Assembly: GCA_025617745.1 (NCBI GenBank)
Contig: CM046853.1
Location: 9,378,974-9,442,973, forward strand
Source: Heliocidaris erythrogramma
Lineage: Eukaryota > Echinodermata > Echinoidea > Camarodonta > Echinometridae
Reading direction: 5' to 3'
DNA: 64,000 bases
Position 1 is the stretch's first letter. Each line of letters starts with the position of its first letter. The notes under the pieces are model-generated. The model did not search any database, was not told the origin of the DNA, and was given only the letters and a program-made list of their open reading frames with translations. Both the position numbers and the translations under genes were made by a program. Below are positions 47,263-61,477 of this stretch, in pieces.

Positions 47263-50200
47263 ATTATAGGTAGATAATGTGAATATTGATTTAAACTAAA
47301 TCCCATGGAATGTCTTCTCCAAAAATAATTGCCCCAGTATAGGAAATTTTCAGAAATTTTGTTGATTTGTCCTGAATAAGAATAATTTAGCTACTAAACT
47401 TTGTTTGCTTTAATGAATCAATATCAATAATAAAACATCTAAAGGGTCAACTTGAAAAATGATTCAGACATGTATGAAATCTCAGTGTCCAGACCTGACT
47501 GACCAAGGTTATCTATCATCACAAGATCAGATGTGGGCTAATTCCCAGTTCCTTGTTTCACCATGGTTTCACTCCCTCCAACTGGAGAATATCAATGACC
47601 AGCTGTCAAGGTTTATTGCAGAAATATGGAGATCGATAACTCCCAATAAAACTGAAAGGTCACTATAAGAACTGAGACTGGTTTAATTTGGTACTAACTG
47701 AAGAGTCTAGGGATTTGAAATTGTAGGTTTGTAACATGTGAGCAATATGAACTTGACCACACAAAAAATGTTCAATTCCAGGGAATATGATACACTAACT
47801 CAATTACTGAAACATTGAATTGCTAATTCTTTTCCTAGATCCCTCAGATACCAATGACTACACAACTCAAAGATTTGTATTAGTTACATGTACATGTATT
47901 AATATCTGCCCATTATAGTCAATTCTCATGTTGAAACAAAGAGTCCACACTTGCTCATAAATATTGGGCGAGGCTTCCACTTTGGCAATATTTCAATCTT
48001 TCAAATTACACACCATGCTTCATGAAATACCATCTAAGAAGGTATGGGAAATTCCCGCTCCATGATGAATTTCTGTTTTAGCAACCTCTACGACCTTTCA
48101 TATTCTAACCATATTACCTGTTAAATTCAATACAGGCTGTTGGTGACATGGCTGGCACATTTTGTTTGCTGTTGGGATGGTGTTGGCTTACATCACTTTG
48201 GATTTGTTGCAATTTGTGACCAAATATGCGACATTTAGCACATTTTGACAGTGTGGGATGTAAACAACCTCTGATTTCCCTGGACACAAGTCTTATGATC
48301 CTAGTTTAGAAGATATCATGTTTTGTGTTTCTGTTTCCAAGCTTCCTACACATGAAACCATACTTTTATTGAATATTGGTTTGATTGTAAAGAATCTGCA
48401 AACCACATTATTATATTGAGCTATTCATAATGATCTTCCTAATACCTCAATACTAGAAGAATAATTCTACTATCAAATATAGACAAGAAAGAGATTGAAA
48501 AGTGAAAGTTGTTCCAAAAATATAGTATAGGTTGTCAAGTATGTGGACTTATTTCCACATCCACATTACACAATATGTAGATGTACATTCGTACCTCAAG
48601 CCATTAGCTTTTAGCTAATTATGACTACCTGTTGGTACGATATGCATCTTTGAACATATACTAATATAATCCACTGCTTTGTGTATTTGACTGTCCTTCA
48701 CGTCCATTACTAGTAATGATCCATGCGGATGAATTAAAGATGGTGTTAACTACAGAATTTTCCTGCACAGGATGAGTAAGCATACATGACTTGTGCACAT
48801 CATGCACCTGTCATAACTAAATTCTGAGTAATACTGAAATATGGGTTTCTCATGTGTAAACCCTTTAATGATATAAGTGTGAGTTACATCTGCTCACTGT
48901 TCATAATGTTTTGTCATTGAACTGCATCATTTTGCTCTAGATACATAACCAATCTTCATCCAAACAGATATGAGACAGTATTATACACAAAGGGCTTAAA
49001 CAGAATATCCTCAATCCTACTCCACATGTGCAAGCATCTCAGTGCCTGAAAGGTATAGGAAGAAAGAGAGTGAGAGCACACTTCTAATGGCGGCTATTCA
49101 GATGTACGATCAGATATCAGAACATAACAATATTTGGTATTGAGGCTATTCTACACCCAAATGGCCTGGATCTCATTCTCTCTTTCAAATATCTACACGT
49201 TTGCAGTTTCTGCTTCACCCATCCATCCTCTATTCTTTTCTCGGTAAAAATGTGATACACAAAGCTGCGCTCAAAGCAGTCAGGCAAACATGAAATTGAC
49301 ATTTATTCAGGAAACGTTTTCAGCAGTGGTCCGCCTATGAATAGCTGCTATTATGCAGCGTCACCAAACACCTACTTATAATTCTGTCTACGAAATGAAA
49401 ATGCCGACAGTAACAAACATGTGTACATTAATATGTTTGCTTGGTATATTTACAAAATGTCTATGGTTTTGCGAGACGACAAAGAAACCAGAGAGAAATG
49501 TTTCCTGAAAGCCTCTGAAAGCCTTAATCAGAATACGGAAATTTAACAACAATACCACTAGAGTACTTCTCTTTCCTTATACATGGATTTCAGGTTTTAA
49601 AAAAATGACACATTTAATCACTTAAATTGAAAAACCAGATGAAAGGAGGTAAAAACATTATCTACAGAGTTAGACCACCACTGTATCTCTACCTTCACTT
49701 ACAAGTGATGACTCATTGTTGGTGGAAATCAAAAATATGATGGATTTATTTTTTATATATTATAGTCATATCACCTTGGGTCAATAACACATAAGCGACT
49801 GTTTTGTTCCCTAATGGCATTGTGTGGCGCCAGATGAAAAAGTGGTGTTTGAAAAGAAGGCCAATTAAACCCAGAGATCCAATTTAATATTAGAACACAT
49901 CACACATATACAATGCTTGGGTAATGCAAAGGGGCCTTGATATCATTATACACATCTAACACTGAATATGTGATCAAAGCTCTTTCAAAATTCTGTCAAA
50001 ATGTGCGCAATAACACAGACAATCCAAATAAGTCAATGTGGAAATTCTAAATGAAATACCAGAATAAGCAAGAATAACTCAGCCTGTTTATGAACTGAAA
50101 AAAATTAAGTTAACAAATCATCTATCAGAAGGCTGCTCATTTTGCTTTTATAAAATGTTATCTAAAACGTATTTATAAACAAAAAACAAAAAACAAAAAA

Positions 50201-51560
50201 CTGTCCTCTGCCAATACAACAAAATTGTATATCTCAAAGAAATGTTCAATATCAGAAGGGCAAAAATAATGATGGAAATTGATTTTAATAAACTTGAGAA
50301 TGACATAGACCTGACATTACTTTCTTATAAGAATCTAGCTTTATCACCCTATAAACCACAAAACTAATGACCAAAAGAAATTGGTTAGACTTATTGGTCT
50401 CTGGAGTACATTTAAGATGTCACTATTCTAGTTTCGTTTTTCAAATGATAAAAATTGTACACAAAGAAGAACAGAGAAAATGCTACAGGGGCTAGAGTGA
50501 GAGAGAAAATGTGGGAGAGAAAGAGATAGAGAAAGAGATAGGAGACAAAAGAAGAGACAGAGAGAGATAAAAAGAAATGGTTAGCAATGCATCAGGTATG
50601 ATAAAAAGCAATAAAGACTGTCTTTAAAGTACTCAACATATTTTAGGCTTGGGTGCATAATCAATCCAAAATATCTTAGACACCAATATAACCAGGAGAC
50701 TAAACATTGAGAAAAATATATTTGACAAAAATCAAATTTGTTGAGGGTCAAAGCCAATAGTTTTGCAAATGCACTTAAAAGTGAATATTGCTTTTAACAC
50801 ACTATATTACAATCAATTGGCAAGAAAGGGTGCAAGTTGAAGAAAAGTAGATAATATATGTATTACCTACGTATAAATAAGGATTACATTAAAAATCATT
50901 TATATCCTGCATTTCTTTAATAAGTTGGCTGTCTTTAGGGTCATGTAGATCATTATGATAATGGAAACCTTACTCATTCCCACCACATGACTTGTGAGCA
51001 AGGGGGAATAAAAAAAAAGCTCCCAGAAAAGGATCCAAGGGTGCAAATGTCAGGGAGAGGGGATCAGGAAGCACATGCTACTCAGTCAGTCAGCTTAAAG
51101 GGATACATGTGAAAGCTACCCTTGCTTTAAAATGAGGGCAAGGTAGAAAGGATTAACATATTTCATTTATGACTAATTATTCATAATATACTACTATAAT
51201 TCTTTGATTTGTTTTTACAAGTTTCTAGGTACTGTAACCTTTGGCTTAGAAAAAAAACCCACTTCTTACAGTAATACAAAGAATATGCTAACTAGTATTA
51301 TCTTGCTTAACATAGTACACATGTTAAAGTCATGTCTTGTTTAAAATAGTAATTTGGACTAATGCCAATGGTGTGAGTAAAGAACAGAACAAAAAGTACT
51401 ATCATGACTACCAATGCCTGAGATAGTGCACAGGTTTATATGTACCATAATGCATATGTGCATTTTTATCACATTCTCCACATGAGAGTAAACCAATTAT
51501 CAGTCATCATGCTTTGTAATTAAGAAGTGTAACAATGCAGAAATAATGAATTACACGACC

Positions 51561-51612
51561 ATACAGCCAGGAGGGCAACTCCCTTTTGGCTCTCAGCTGA
51601 TGATATATGATT
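51561..51612. repeat. Foldback repeat, copy 4 (short)
   Basis: CAGCCAGGAGGGCAACTCCC followed by TTTTGGCTCTCAGCTGATGA. The stem is short and the central GTTAAC region is lost. Confidence 0.6.
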
Positions 51613-53223
51613 TTCTTTTTAAATTCATGAATCCCTCTTGCCTACAAACCATCCTACTCTATTGTCATGAAGCAGGAGAGTTCTGCCAAGAAGAGCAGAA
51701 CAACCGAAATACAACAAAAATCACTTACATTCCTTCCGCAGATATCTATCTCATCAGTGTGATGTATACCGAAGTCTCCTTAATATCCAGACTAATTTCC
51801 AGTATAAAATATCCTACTGGTTAAAACCGAGTCCAGCTCTTCTGCTCACATTGCTTCATACATGAGTGTGAGAACCACGCTTGAAGTCCTACCGGTACTA
51901 CGCAACTAGTGCAGTATAGTATGGCAAGCCGGCTGAAAGCATAGTGAGGAGGAAGAGTGAGTAATAAGCACTCACAGCAGCACGCACTGACCAAATTCCT
52001 GGCTCTGTGACTTTCTCTCTCTCTCTGTTCAGTCTTCGTGTCATTCACTGCAGGACTGAGTGAATTACCCACGCCCACCTCCTTCAGTTATGCAAAGACC
52101 CTTTTCCTGACAAAGCTAGTCCTTGATGAAGTACACCAAACATGAAGAGATGGTATAAAAGACTCAACTCACTCTGAACATAACAAGGTCATAAAAGATT
52201 TAATACAAACACATACAGGTGGATGCTAAAGGCCTATGAAATTGTGGAAGATATTTTCTACATGAAACAGAAATTTTATTACATAGTTTAATGATATTAC
52301 AAAAGTTCATAACACTATTTGACTTATTTGAACAAGGAAATTACAACACTCTTGCTTTTGACTTCACATTCCTTATTTCATAAGTCTAAAAATTGTATAA
52401 GTAACTTTGATGGGTTCATAAATTTTAAGTAAAATTTAAGTACCGGTACATATAATAATCATAAAATACAGACACAAAGCAATTTTATGATTCTCTAAAT
52501 ACAGTTCTTGAATTGTGACATCATCTTGTGACAATTGCTTGTGAGTGTAACAATTTACCATATCCTCTTCATCAATGGGTAGTAAAAAAAGGTACCATTG
52601 AGCTACAAGTACATCACAGGAAGGCATAAACTACAGTACAGTGCTGGAATTGGTAAAAATAATTTTGGAGAGGTAACAAATAATGACATATCACACAATA
52701 AATAGAGTAGTAAATCGTTGTGAATATCTGCAAGGCTAGTTCATCCCACCTATATTCTTTTATAAACAGAAAAACAGTACTGTTGTCATATTTTACAAGC
52801 TCCATTTTCGCATACGATTCCAAACCATATAGACACACAGCGCACCTGAGAAAACATGTGTGGTTGAAAAGGGAACATTTGAAAGCTTTACTTTTGGACT
52901 TTGACTTTGACTGTATGCTTGCAACCCCCATCCCACTGCTATTGGCTACATAATTTTTTCCACCTTACCAAATACATGAAAATTTGAATGATCTATTTAT
53001 ACATTACATGATATTAATGCTTCCTCTTAAAATTGTAGTCTACCCCAGTGCCATTAACGTTCCACTGGGGAACCATGGCTATACAGAAACAGTCATCCCA
53101 AATATTTTACCGAAAAATGAGTCATAATCAAGTGAAGCGTGTCTTCTACCACGCTTCTACCACCATCCCAACCTCCTATCTACGTACTTTATCCTTTGAT
53201 ACATCGCTCTTTGATCCCCCCAG

Positions 53224-53321
53224 GCGGGACCCCGCAGGGATGTTACAAAGGGATCTACAAGTTCATTGACGAGCTAGATACAATGGAAGCTGACAAAAAG
53301 CAATGGTGGTTTGGCTTTTGA
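53224..53321 (+). CDS. Candidate 3'-terminal coding exon, unidentified
   Basis: Preceded by a strong acceptor (pyrimidine-rich tract then ccccccag, AG at 53222-53223). The exon reads 2 nt, then 31 codons from GTPQGCYKGIYKFIDELDTM and on to ...KKQWWFGF, then TGA (53319-53321). The stretch is clearly GC-richer than its flanks, and a canonical AATAAA follows 99 nt after the stop. The two other frames stop earlier. I do not recognise the protein. Upstream exons on the plus strand were not found, so it could also be a gene fragment or retropseudogene. Confidence 0.5.
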
Positions 53322-53419
53322 TTTTATTGGCTAGATATGCAGATTCTCTTTTTACAGTTACAGTTCATTGCATGTGCCTGTGCACTTGGTATCTTTATAA
53401 GACAGCTTGGATTACCTTC

Positions 53420-53425
53420 AATAAA
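53420..53425 (+). terminator. Poly(A) signal AATAAA
   Basis: Canonical hexamer in the probable 3' UTR of the exon ending at 53321, followed by a GT-rich stretch (aaaggtgtaattt). Confidence 0.5.
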
Positions 53426-54249
53426 AACCACAAAGGTGTAATTTATTAGCGGTTAAACTTCTTTTCAGTTTCAGGATCCGAATCTAGGAACACCAATCAC
53501 AATTTCACTTGTTATGATGATTCATTAATATCATCGTCAATTCTTTGAATAAAAATAATTTTAATGCTCTGAAATTGGTAGACATAGCATAGGGAATGAT
53601 AAAAGCAGCCTACATGTAGGAATGCTTTTGCGACAACAAATTACATAAATAACAGGGTAAAAATTGAAGAAAAAAAATCACAAGGGCTAATTTTAAACTT
53701 TGGAGAGAAAAAAATCACCCATTAAAAATTTTCAAAAGGATTATTTTGTGGCTCACAGGGCTATTTTTATATTTAATTGTTTTCTCTCCAGTGTTAATTG
53801 TTATATAGGGCTGCAAGATATAACAATAATATCGAAATATCAAAATATTGAAATACAAATGTTTATTCGATATTTAATTTTGCCATTGACCTAATTATTT
53901 ATGACCTCATTATATAATACAGTAAAGTAATGGATGAGTGCAGTTTAAACATTTGACTTGTAAACAGGGCAGCAAACGGATGGTTTCTCCTGTTATGATA
54001 TTTGCATATACTTATGAAACCAGGACAAAAGTCGATTAGGCTTTACAATTCTCACTGTTCTCTGAATGATTTTAATGCAAGTTTTTGTCCTCCAAGTAAA
54101 CATCATTAGCTGTTTAATGTTCCTTCTGTAACCATGATTCATGTGGTTAACCGCTGTAACTGACAACATTAAACCTTAAAACCTTAATAATGCACAAACA
54201 CATTATAGTCCGTTGTTACACAAAATAGCCTGAAATCTATCTCATATCA

Positions 54250-54332
54250 TATGTTGAGAACCAGAAAGTCATTAGCTTTGACAAAGTATATGAGTTAACA
54301 TCCTTCTGACTCTCAGCTGAAGATATGTTCAT
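54250..54332. repeat. Foldback repeat, copy 5
   Basis: TGTTGAGAACCAGAAAGTCA pairs with TGAGTTAACATCCTTCTGAC...TCTCAGC. The loop is about 20 nt. Confidence 0.8.
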
Positions 54333-54555
54333 GTATTGTTTGGTTTTTTCATTACAATTTAATAGACACTATAGCCATTACCATACATTTTATCTTTAAA
54401 AAAAAATCAACAGAATGACTTACAGAGCAACTATCCAAGCCATGTATGTAATGGATGACCTTGTTGCCATGGTAATCAATCTCATCATATTTCAAGCTGC
54501 ATCTAATTGGCAAGCATGCACATAGTCTATTTGCTCTGAGGCAAGGAACTATTTA

Positions 54556-54988
54556 GCTACGTTCATACGGGACTCATGGTTTCGAAACTTTAAGTTAGCG
54601 AAACTAAGTTAACGAAACCATTACTCCCTAACCCCAACGAGGGTTCACACGAGCCTGAAACAACGAGCTGTAACTGCAAGCGGAGTGATCGTCGTGGTTA
54701 ACCTCGGAATTAGATACTAGCGATTGTGTGTACAGTACACATACAGATCCTGTGTTAATAATTTTCGCGAAGGGTATGACCGGAAATTTAACTTGAACAG
54801 CGAGGTCATCCTTAACCACAAGCTTGTGAATCTTAAAGTTTAATCCGTTCACATGGGCCGTAACTCCAATGGAGGACCCCCCCCCCCTGTTCCTGGTTTC
54901 GGCCTTAACCACGAGCTTGCTTGTGGTTCTAGAACTACAAGTAAAAAGAACTACAAGTGAAACAAGCTCCCATCGTGTGAACGTAACT
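54556..54988 (-). mobile_element. TIR element of about 0.43 kb, copy 1
   Basis: Ends gctacgttcatacgggac and (reverse complement) agttacgttcacacgatggg form imperfect inverted repeats. It is rich in acttgtagtt/aactacaag words. A 94-codon open frame inside recurs partially in the inverted copy at 62765, but it begins and ends within repeat sequence, so I treat it as non-coding. Confidence 0.75.
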
Positions 54989-55569
54989 TTTGTCTTTTAT
55001 CATGAGCTAATATCGTAACTGATATGGACGGTGTGTACCTTACTCATTATTTGAACTTTTCAACTTGCCTGGACAATTTCCCAACCTAGCAGTGTGCTCT
55101 GAGCAAGCTGCGAAGAGATGAAGGAGGGATGCATGTTGCATGCAGGTGGAGGGACAAACTGAAATTCTATTAATAAATTACTCCACATATTTACAGACTA
55201 GATTGGGCTTCACTTCATGGTAGAATAAATTTATATCTGTTCATATTTTATTATTCATTGCTCACACGTATGCATGCATCAAAGCAATAAAAATTCAAAG
55301 CCACCATTGAACTTGGCAAAATTTTATTGCATGCAAATTGCCATATATGTAGGTCTACATATTTACAATGTAAAACAGAATGCAGCTATCAAGAGAGAGA
55401 AAAGCTACATAAATCAGGATGATTCATTGTGTCTGTGCATGAGCAGGGGAGAGAAAGCAAAATAGAAGAGGATAAACATATCCTTACAGGTTAATGGGTT
55501 TTGGAAGATGGAAATAATATTTTCATTTCATTTTCTGCAACTTAGTTTCCATTTTTGCCACTTAATCGT

Positions 55570-55645
55570 CTGCTGAGAGCTATAGAAGGGTGGAACTCTA
55601 CATGAGATGATGAGTTAATGCCCTTCTGGCTCTCAGCACATGGGA
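55570..55645. repeat. Foldback repeat, copy 6
   Basis: TGCTGAGAGCTATAGAAGGG opposite GAGTTAATGCCCTTCTGGCT and CTCAGCA. Confidence 0.75.
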
Positions 55646-58600
55646 TAATAATCCCAATAATGAAAGCAACAAGCACATCATTTTCTGTCACGTATACACA
55701 AGTTCCTTGAACATGAACATTGCATGCACTGGAGACCCACATGATGATAACAAACTTCCAAGAGTAATTGGTTCACTGGAAATCCTAGATTTATGCCCTA
55801 AACATCTGTCATCATCGCTCACTGGTTCATCTCTTTACAAGAAACATTAAACCTTACTCAAGAGTTACTGGAGGCATCAAGAGAGGTAGATGATGAAGAA
55901 ATGGTAAGATGAGAAAGAATCATTAAACTACATGTATTTACCTTTACATGGTTCTAATATCTCTTTTCTGTATGGTGTGATTGAGGGGATAGACTGATAC
56001 TTTGTGTGAAAGATATAACTTTAGATATCAATGGCAGAATAGTCAAGCAGATCTCTACATGTTCCTATTTTTACAAGTGTCTTTTAGTCTTTTTAAAAAA
56101 CAAAGGAGACAGATAAAAAAGGTGCTGAAAATTAAACTCAGATACAAAGTTGCAGCAATAAGATATACACTATAATAAGGACATCCACAAATATACAATA
56201 TGGAAAGGAGAATGAGATTTAAATCTAGCTTGAGAAGTATAACGTATATCGACAATACTACGGAAAGACAGATCGGGATAGCACAAGCTGACATAGGGAA
56301 GGAATTGAATTCAATCTGTCAGTGCAGATCACAAATTTCATTTAAGAAGATTAAACTGCCTCTGCCGAGCAGTGAAGTGATCTTGTCCGCCCGTCTAGGT
56401 GCATATGTAGCTAGAATTGACACTTTATGAGAACAGAGAGCTGCTACTATAAAAAAGGCATTGGCAAATGGAAATAATTTATTGAATAAGTAAGGTCAAC
56501 TCCAACACTTATCTTAGCTATAAATAGCAAAGTGATACAAAGGAATATGAATATATGAATATACAGCTGTGGTGTACTATTATAGAGTGTATTCCAGCAC
56601 TAAAGAGTAATTTTTTTTTTGAAAGTGGCTCTTGATTGTATACAGCACATTCTTTACAAGACAAAGAGAATGTTGTAGAAATGGGGGGGGGGGGGGGACA
56701 ATTACCATACCATATGAAAGTAAACAATCACAAGCACTGAATTCTTTCCCTTCATAGACATTTTGACAGAATCTCATTATAAAGAAAACCGTTTTAGCAA
56801 ACTCTTATAAAACGGTAAGTTTGCTGGTCCCAAGTGTTTGTATTCTGTCATTTTTTAGCCCTGACATATTAAGGTTTCAGTATATAACAAGGTTATATAC
56901 TTGGTCTCATGGAGTTTTTACAATGTTCTTACAATGAAACTTAGGTTTTCAAACTTCTTTCATATTACATCCCCTTTGTAATAATCAAAGAATGGACAAG
57001 TAAATCAACCCTGCCACCTCCTCAAGTAAAATTTTTCCCTCATCAAGTTCACCAACAAATTGTTGATTCGTTCCATGTCTGGAAGTCCTCCTTCCATACG
57101 TCAGCTAGTCTGTAGCCTAGAGGGACACAGATTCTATCTCCATCCATCTACAGTCTACATTTACATGGCTTTCAGTTATTAAAGGTTCACATGAATTTCC
57201 AAAGAAAGAACCTATGTCACTGTGGAGGTGACAAACAAACAAACAAACCAGAATGACAAATTCTTGACATGTCAAGCTGTAGTAGCACGAGTCAAAAGGA
57301 TGACAGAAAGAAGGCAAAAATAATGAAGATTTGATTCAGTCATGCAATACAGCTCCTCATGATGCCAGTAATATGAAGGAGATTTCAAAGGTAACAGTAA
57401 TACAAGTGTAAATAACATATATAATAGGAAGGATTAGAAAAGGTCAGGAATTAGGTCAACACATCAATTCCAAGTTTGGTGCCAAAAGAATGGATAAATG
57501 AAACTGCTTATGTTATTGCACGTCACATGAATTTCCCTCTTTTCTTCCAGACTATGCAATTACCTCACAAGGTTTGACATCATGTTTCCTTTTCTTGTTT
57601 GCACAGATTGTAGGTATCAATTTCTCTGCACTTACCAGTTCCTATTCTTTCCTCTTTTGGACTTCTTATAACAATAGTTTCCAACATGGGTAAGGCAACT
57701 AATACTTTCTTCCTTTTTTTTATTACTATTGCACATGCCTTGTGATTATATAAACTGAAAGTGAAATTGATTCTTGCACTGAAATTGCGCAATGATACAT
57801 GTAAGTGTACTTGTTGATCAATCTAAAAGATTACAGAAAACACGACTCTTTGAAGCTTGATATACTGTATACACAGAAGCACATTAACTGATGTTCCAGG
57901 GAAATAATTCAGTTGGTTCTTTAGCGTTCCCAGATCCTACAAATACATATTTTATGTATTAAGTGTTACACTTTCAACTTGTAATCAAACATCTTCCTGC
58001 TAGCATTGGTAACCATTTTTTGCTCAAGAAATTTTGTCCCTGTTCATTGTTATAAATCATCCAGCACCTCGTTTTCTCTATTTCAAAACAACCTTTGAAA
58101 GTCATATAAATGTGGAGAAAAGCATTTTTCATATAACCCAGCCTCTTTATATTGAAGTACCCTTACAGTCTGAGATATTTCTTTATCTTTGCCATCAATC
58201 TCTAGGCAATACATTTATATATATGTAGCAGGAACATGCACTCAAACTCCTGTTGCCATGCCGACAAACATCCCACGCATCTGAACGAACCCAACTCCAT
58301 GTTGTCATATTACCAAAGGTCAAGATTCTCTTTCAACTGAGAGAGAATGTGTTTAAGAAACAAAAAGAGATGTGATCATTTTCCAAGTTGAAATAAAAGA
58401 AGGATTGAAGCACAGACACTTTTGGGGTAGAGCACAACCGCCTGTGCCCCTTTTAAAACCAAATCCTACATATTTTAAGTAAAGAAAGGAAAAATGTGCC
58501 CTCCCAAATTGTGTTTCATGCCCTCCTTTCTCATTTAAGACCTCCCCCCTTCCCCTTTTACAACATCCTGGATCTTCCCCTGATTGGAAGGACAAAGACC

Positions 58601-59139
58601 TGGAGGAGACTAGGACTGACTAGTCTATCACCACTACAATCATCATCATCACTGTCAGCTCTGGCTTAGAAGATATTTCACACCGTTTCATAAACAAGGA
58701 GTTGCATCTTCTAGGATTCTCTACATATCTTATTCACTCACTTTTGAGCTTGGATAAATACCTTCTGTTTAAAAAGATTCTTTTCTTTATTATGGTTGTG
58801 TGAAAGTGTATCTGCAGCCCTTTTAACATTACATTATAAACACAGCATGAGCATGCTCATATGGTTCACATGGCTTGATATCACATTACTTAAACACTCT
58901 AAGGAGTGATCCATGTGATATGTTCACACAATTTCATTACTGGAACACATATGTCCTGATTGCTTTTAAATTCAATGTTCTAAAGATGTACCAACATGGC
59001 TAACCAAACATGATGCACTTACAATGATGACCGGACAATTTTAGTTGGCAGATGTGCATCAATGAAAACTGAATAGATTTAAGCAATAAAGTACAAGAGT
59101 CAAGTGCATTTGGATATGTAAGTCTGGCTGTAAAAGTAT

Positions 59140-59345
59140 TATGTAGAGGTGTTGTGGTCTAGTGGATAAGTCACCGGACTGTAGATCACCAGGTACGGGG
59201 TTCAAATCCCACCATGGCACTAACGTCCTTTGGCAAGACTCTGATCTACATTTGCCACTCTCCACCCAGGTGTAAATGCGTACCTGATATGCTTGAGCGC
59301 TAGTTACTTTGGCGGCTCGGCTATAACCAGCGTAATAAGTTAGTG
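59140..59345 (+). mobile_element. tRNA-derived SINE, 5' portion
   Basis: Pol III promoter boxes are visible: A box tggtctagtggataagtc (59155-59172) and B box ggggttcaaatccc (59196-59209), in normal tRNA spacing. The body (gtcctttggcaagac, atttgccactctcc) matches the SINE at 11440. The 3' half with the ATT tail is missing. It is not a functional tRNA gene: no complete cloverleaf follows the B box. Confidence 0.85.
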
Positions 59346-60737
59346 TGAAGCAAGATAATTTTTTTTAATTTGTTCAAGGGACAATAATTAATTTTGTACA
59401 TTTTTATTCTCCCTCTGCTAGAAAACATTCTAATACTGTGTCACTTAACATTTTCTTGCTTGCTACATAAGTATGATAAATGGTCTCTAGGATCAAATGG
59501 TTCTTTTACACATATATCATATTTATCTTCTTACTATAAACATCAGTAACAATTGCTCAGACACGATTCCAGTTCTCCCAAACCAAGTTGGAATTTTTTT
59601 TTTTTAAACCTGTGCACAGACTGGTTAAACAGAGTAAGGGAATTGAATTTAACAAAGATGGATCTGATGCACGATTGCACGATGTAAAATACATGAGTAA
59701 TGTATAACATGCCTGAACAGCTTTATTGATTTGCTCCAAGATGGATGCTCTGATTTGGCAAAGGGAGACAATCTTGGGAAAAGTACACATCAGAATAAGT
59801 TGTGGGTGAGTGAACCTATAGGTAGCTTTATGCGTCACACTTGTCAATCAAGGGTAGAAAAAAAGAAGACATGTAAAAGTCAGTGTAGAAGAGTTCCATG
59901 TAGGATTTAGTATTAACGCGGTATTCAAAAATTTGCTTGATGACATCATAATGGCATTGAAACAAGACTGTGTCTATCATTTCTTTGTGTGAATGAATAG
60001 TCTTCTATCAGGTAAGTTCAAGGTCAGCAACGATGACTAAAGGGTACCGATCGAAATAAATCTCATTACATATCAAGCTGTGTTGAAAATTGCCTTCGTG
60101 AACATGCTTAGACAAATCTGAATGCCCTCATACAGGAAGTATATATCTCAAATATGATTCAGATGATACCAGTCAATGCCTTTAGGCTTATTATGATATA
60201 ATGAAATATAAAACATGACATTGATTCAAAAGATCTGCATTTCCTATTAAATTGACCTCATTTTGAATACGATTGGATGAGCAGTTTAATCAAATCAGTT
60301 CTTGTTGGACTAGTAATATTTACAAACACTGTAACTCTGGCGAAGATGGATTAATCAGACAGGTATACTTTGAAAGTTAAATGATATTTTGGATCACATA
60401 AACTAGATAGGGGATACAATATTGATTATTGTGTAAAAGAAATCGAAAGTTCACCAACATATATTTATGTCAACATGGTCTGGTATCAAAACTAACTTTA
60501 CTTTATATATTTTTACATGATTGGTCAAAAGTAGCCACAAGGGTCTGACAAAACACTTTCTCATTGTGTTAGGATTTCTGCTTGAATGAGCAGGGTAACA
60601 TCCTATATTCAGGATTGGTTGCGGAGAGGTCAGAACTAGTCTCAACATAAGTCTATATAAGACCTTTCTTCTAGGTCAGTCTTCGTAATCTTGCCTAAAC
60701 TGAGTAAATATTTGATAGAGATATGAGAATTGATGGG

Positions 60738-60795
60738 ATAAAATAAATCTCATCATGAGAAAGAGCAAAATAAATCTCATCATGAGAAAGAGCAC
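60738..60795 (+). repeat. 29-bp tandem duplication
   Basis: Two copies of aaaataaatctcatcatgag plus aaagagc, then a partial third. Confidence 0.9.
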
Positions 60796-61477
60796 AATAA
60801 ATTGGAATGGTGTTCAAATTACATGAGCTTCATCTTCATCTTCCGGAAAAAATGTCCTGCTCCAGTCCAGATTTTCCCACAGTCCTACTTTACAAGTCTT
60901 CATCACAGTGCCTCCATCAATGTTTGTTCCCATAAACAACCACAGCCCACATGGTCTGAATTAAAAGCATTCAACTATGGCCAGCTTGTTGGACTCGTTG
61001 AAAACATGAAGTCCTATTAAAGATAAAATTGAGTTCCGGTCATGTGATTACATTGTGAAAGAAACTGTTTGGAAGCAATTGGGAAAGGTTGATCATGTCT
61101 AAATAAGGATTGGTGTATACTGTGAGGTTTGGAATCATCAAAATGATAAGAAATCAACCCAAACTTGCTCAAAAGCACATGCACCGCACACAGAAATGGG
61201 CATATATGGGAGTGCACACTTCAGCTATTTTTTCGTCATATTTCCAATATAAGGGCATTTGAAGAGAAATCCTTTTCAGAGGACATTTCTACTATGATGT
61301 TCTTCCAAACTGAATTCAAAGGAATGAGAAAGTTCACAATTTATTTTTCACTCCCAGAACTCAACCTTCCCTTTAAAACATGTTTGACTGCCATCATGAA
61401 AAACAACCACTAGCCCACTGTTTATCATGAACATACTGTGTTATTGAACTTGAATATATGCCTGTAACCATGAACAT

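Larger units (their letters stand above)
40477..53223. other. Long stretch without a supported gene
   Basis: AT-rich DNA with no recognised protein domain. Weak exon candidates are at 40871-40986 (+) and 43701-43770 (-). It also holds a G-quadruplex motif (45074-45110), an inverted AAT/ATT array (47220-47262), a GA-rich tract (50465-50570) and a degenerate foldback (51561-51612). The remainder shows nothing I can name. Confidence 0.55.

Noticed and set aside
54628..54912. 94-codon frame on the minus strand with a related frame at 62920-63129 (+)
   Set aside because: Both lie inside copies of the same non-coding TIR repeat, so similarity reflects the repeat rather than a protein under selection.
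57550..57690. Plus-strand exon candidate after cttttcttccag, open for about 45 codons up to GGGTAAGG
   Set aside because: The reading is a low-complexity Phe/Ser/Leu peptide in AT-rich DNA, and a conflicting minus-strand donor overlaps it. The length is within chance.
57634..57700. Minus-strand first-exon candidate with ATG, short frame and GTAAGT, plus a TATA-like box near 57750
   Set aside because: The upstream acceptor is absent and the frame is only 18 codons. Nothing links it to other exons.
59150..59222. tRNA gene
   Set aside because: A and B boxes are present but the sequence continues into a SINE body shared with 11440 and no cloverleaf closes.
59950..60020. GTAAGT donor at 60013
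   Set aside because: All frames before it contain stops and no acceptor or start supports an exon.
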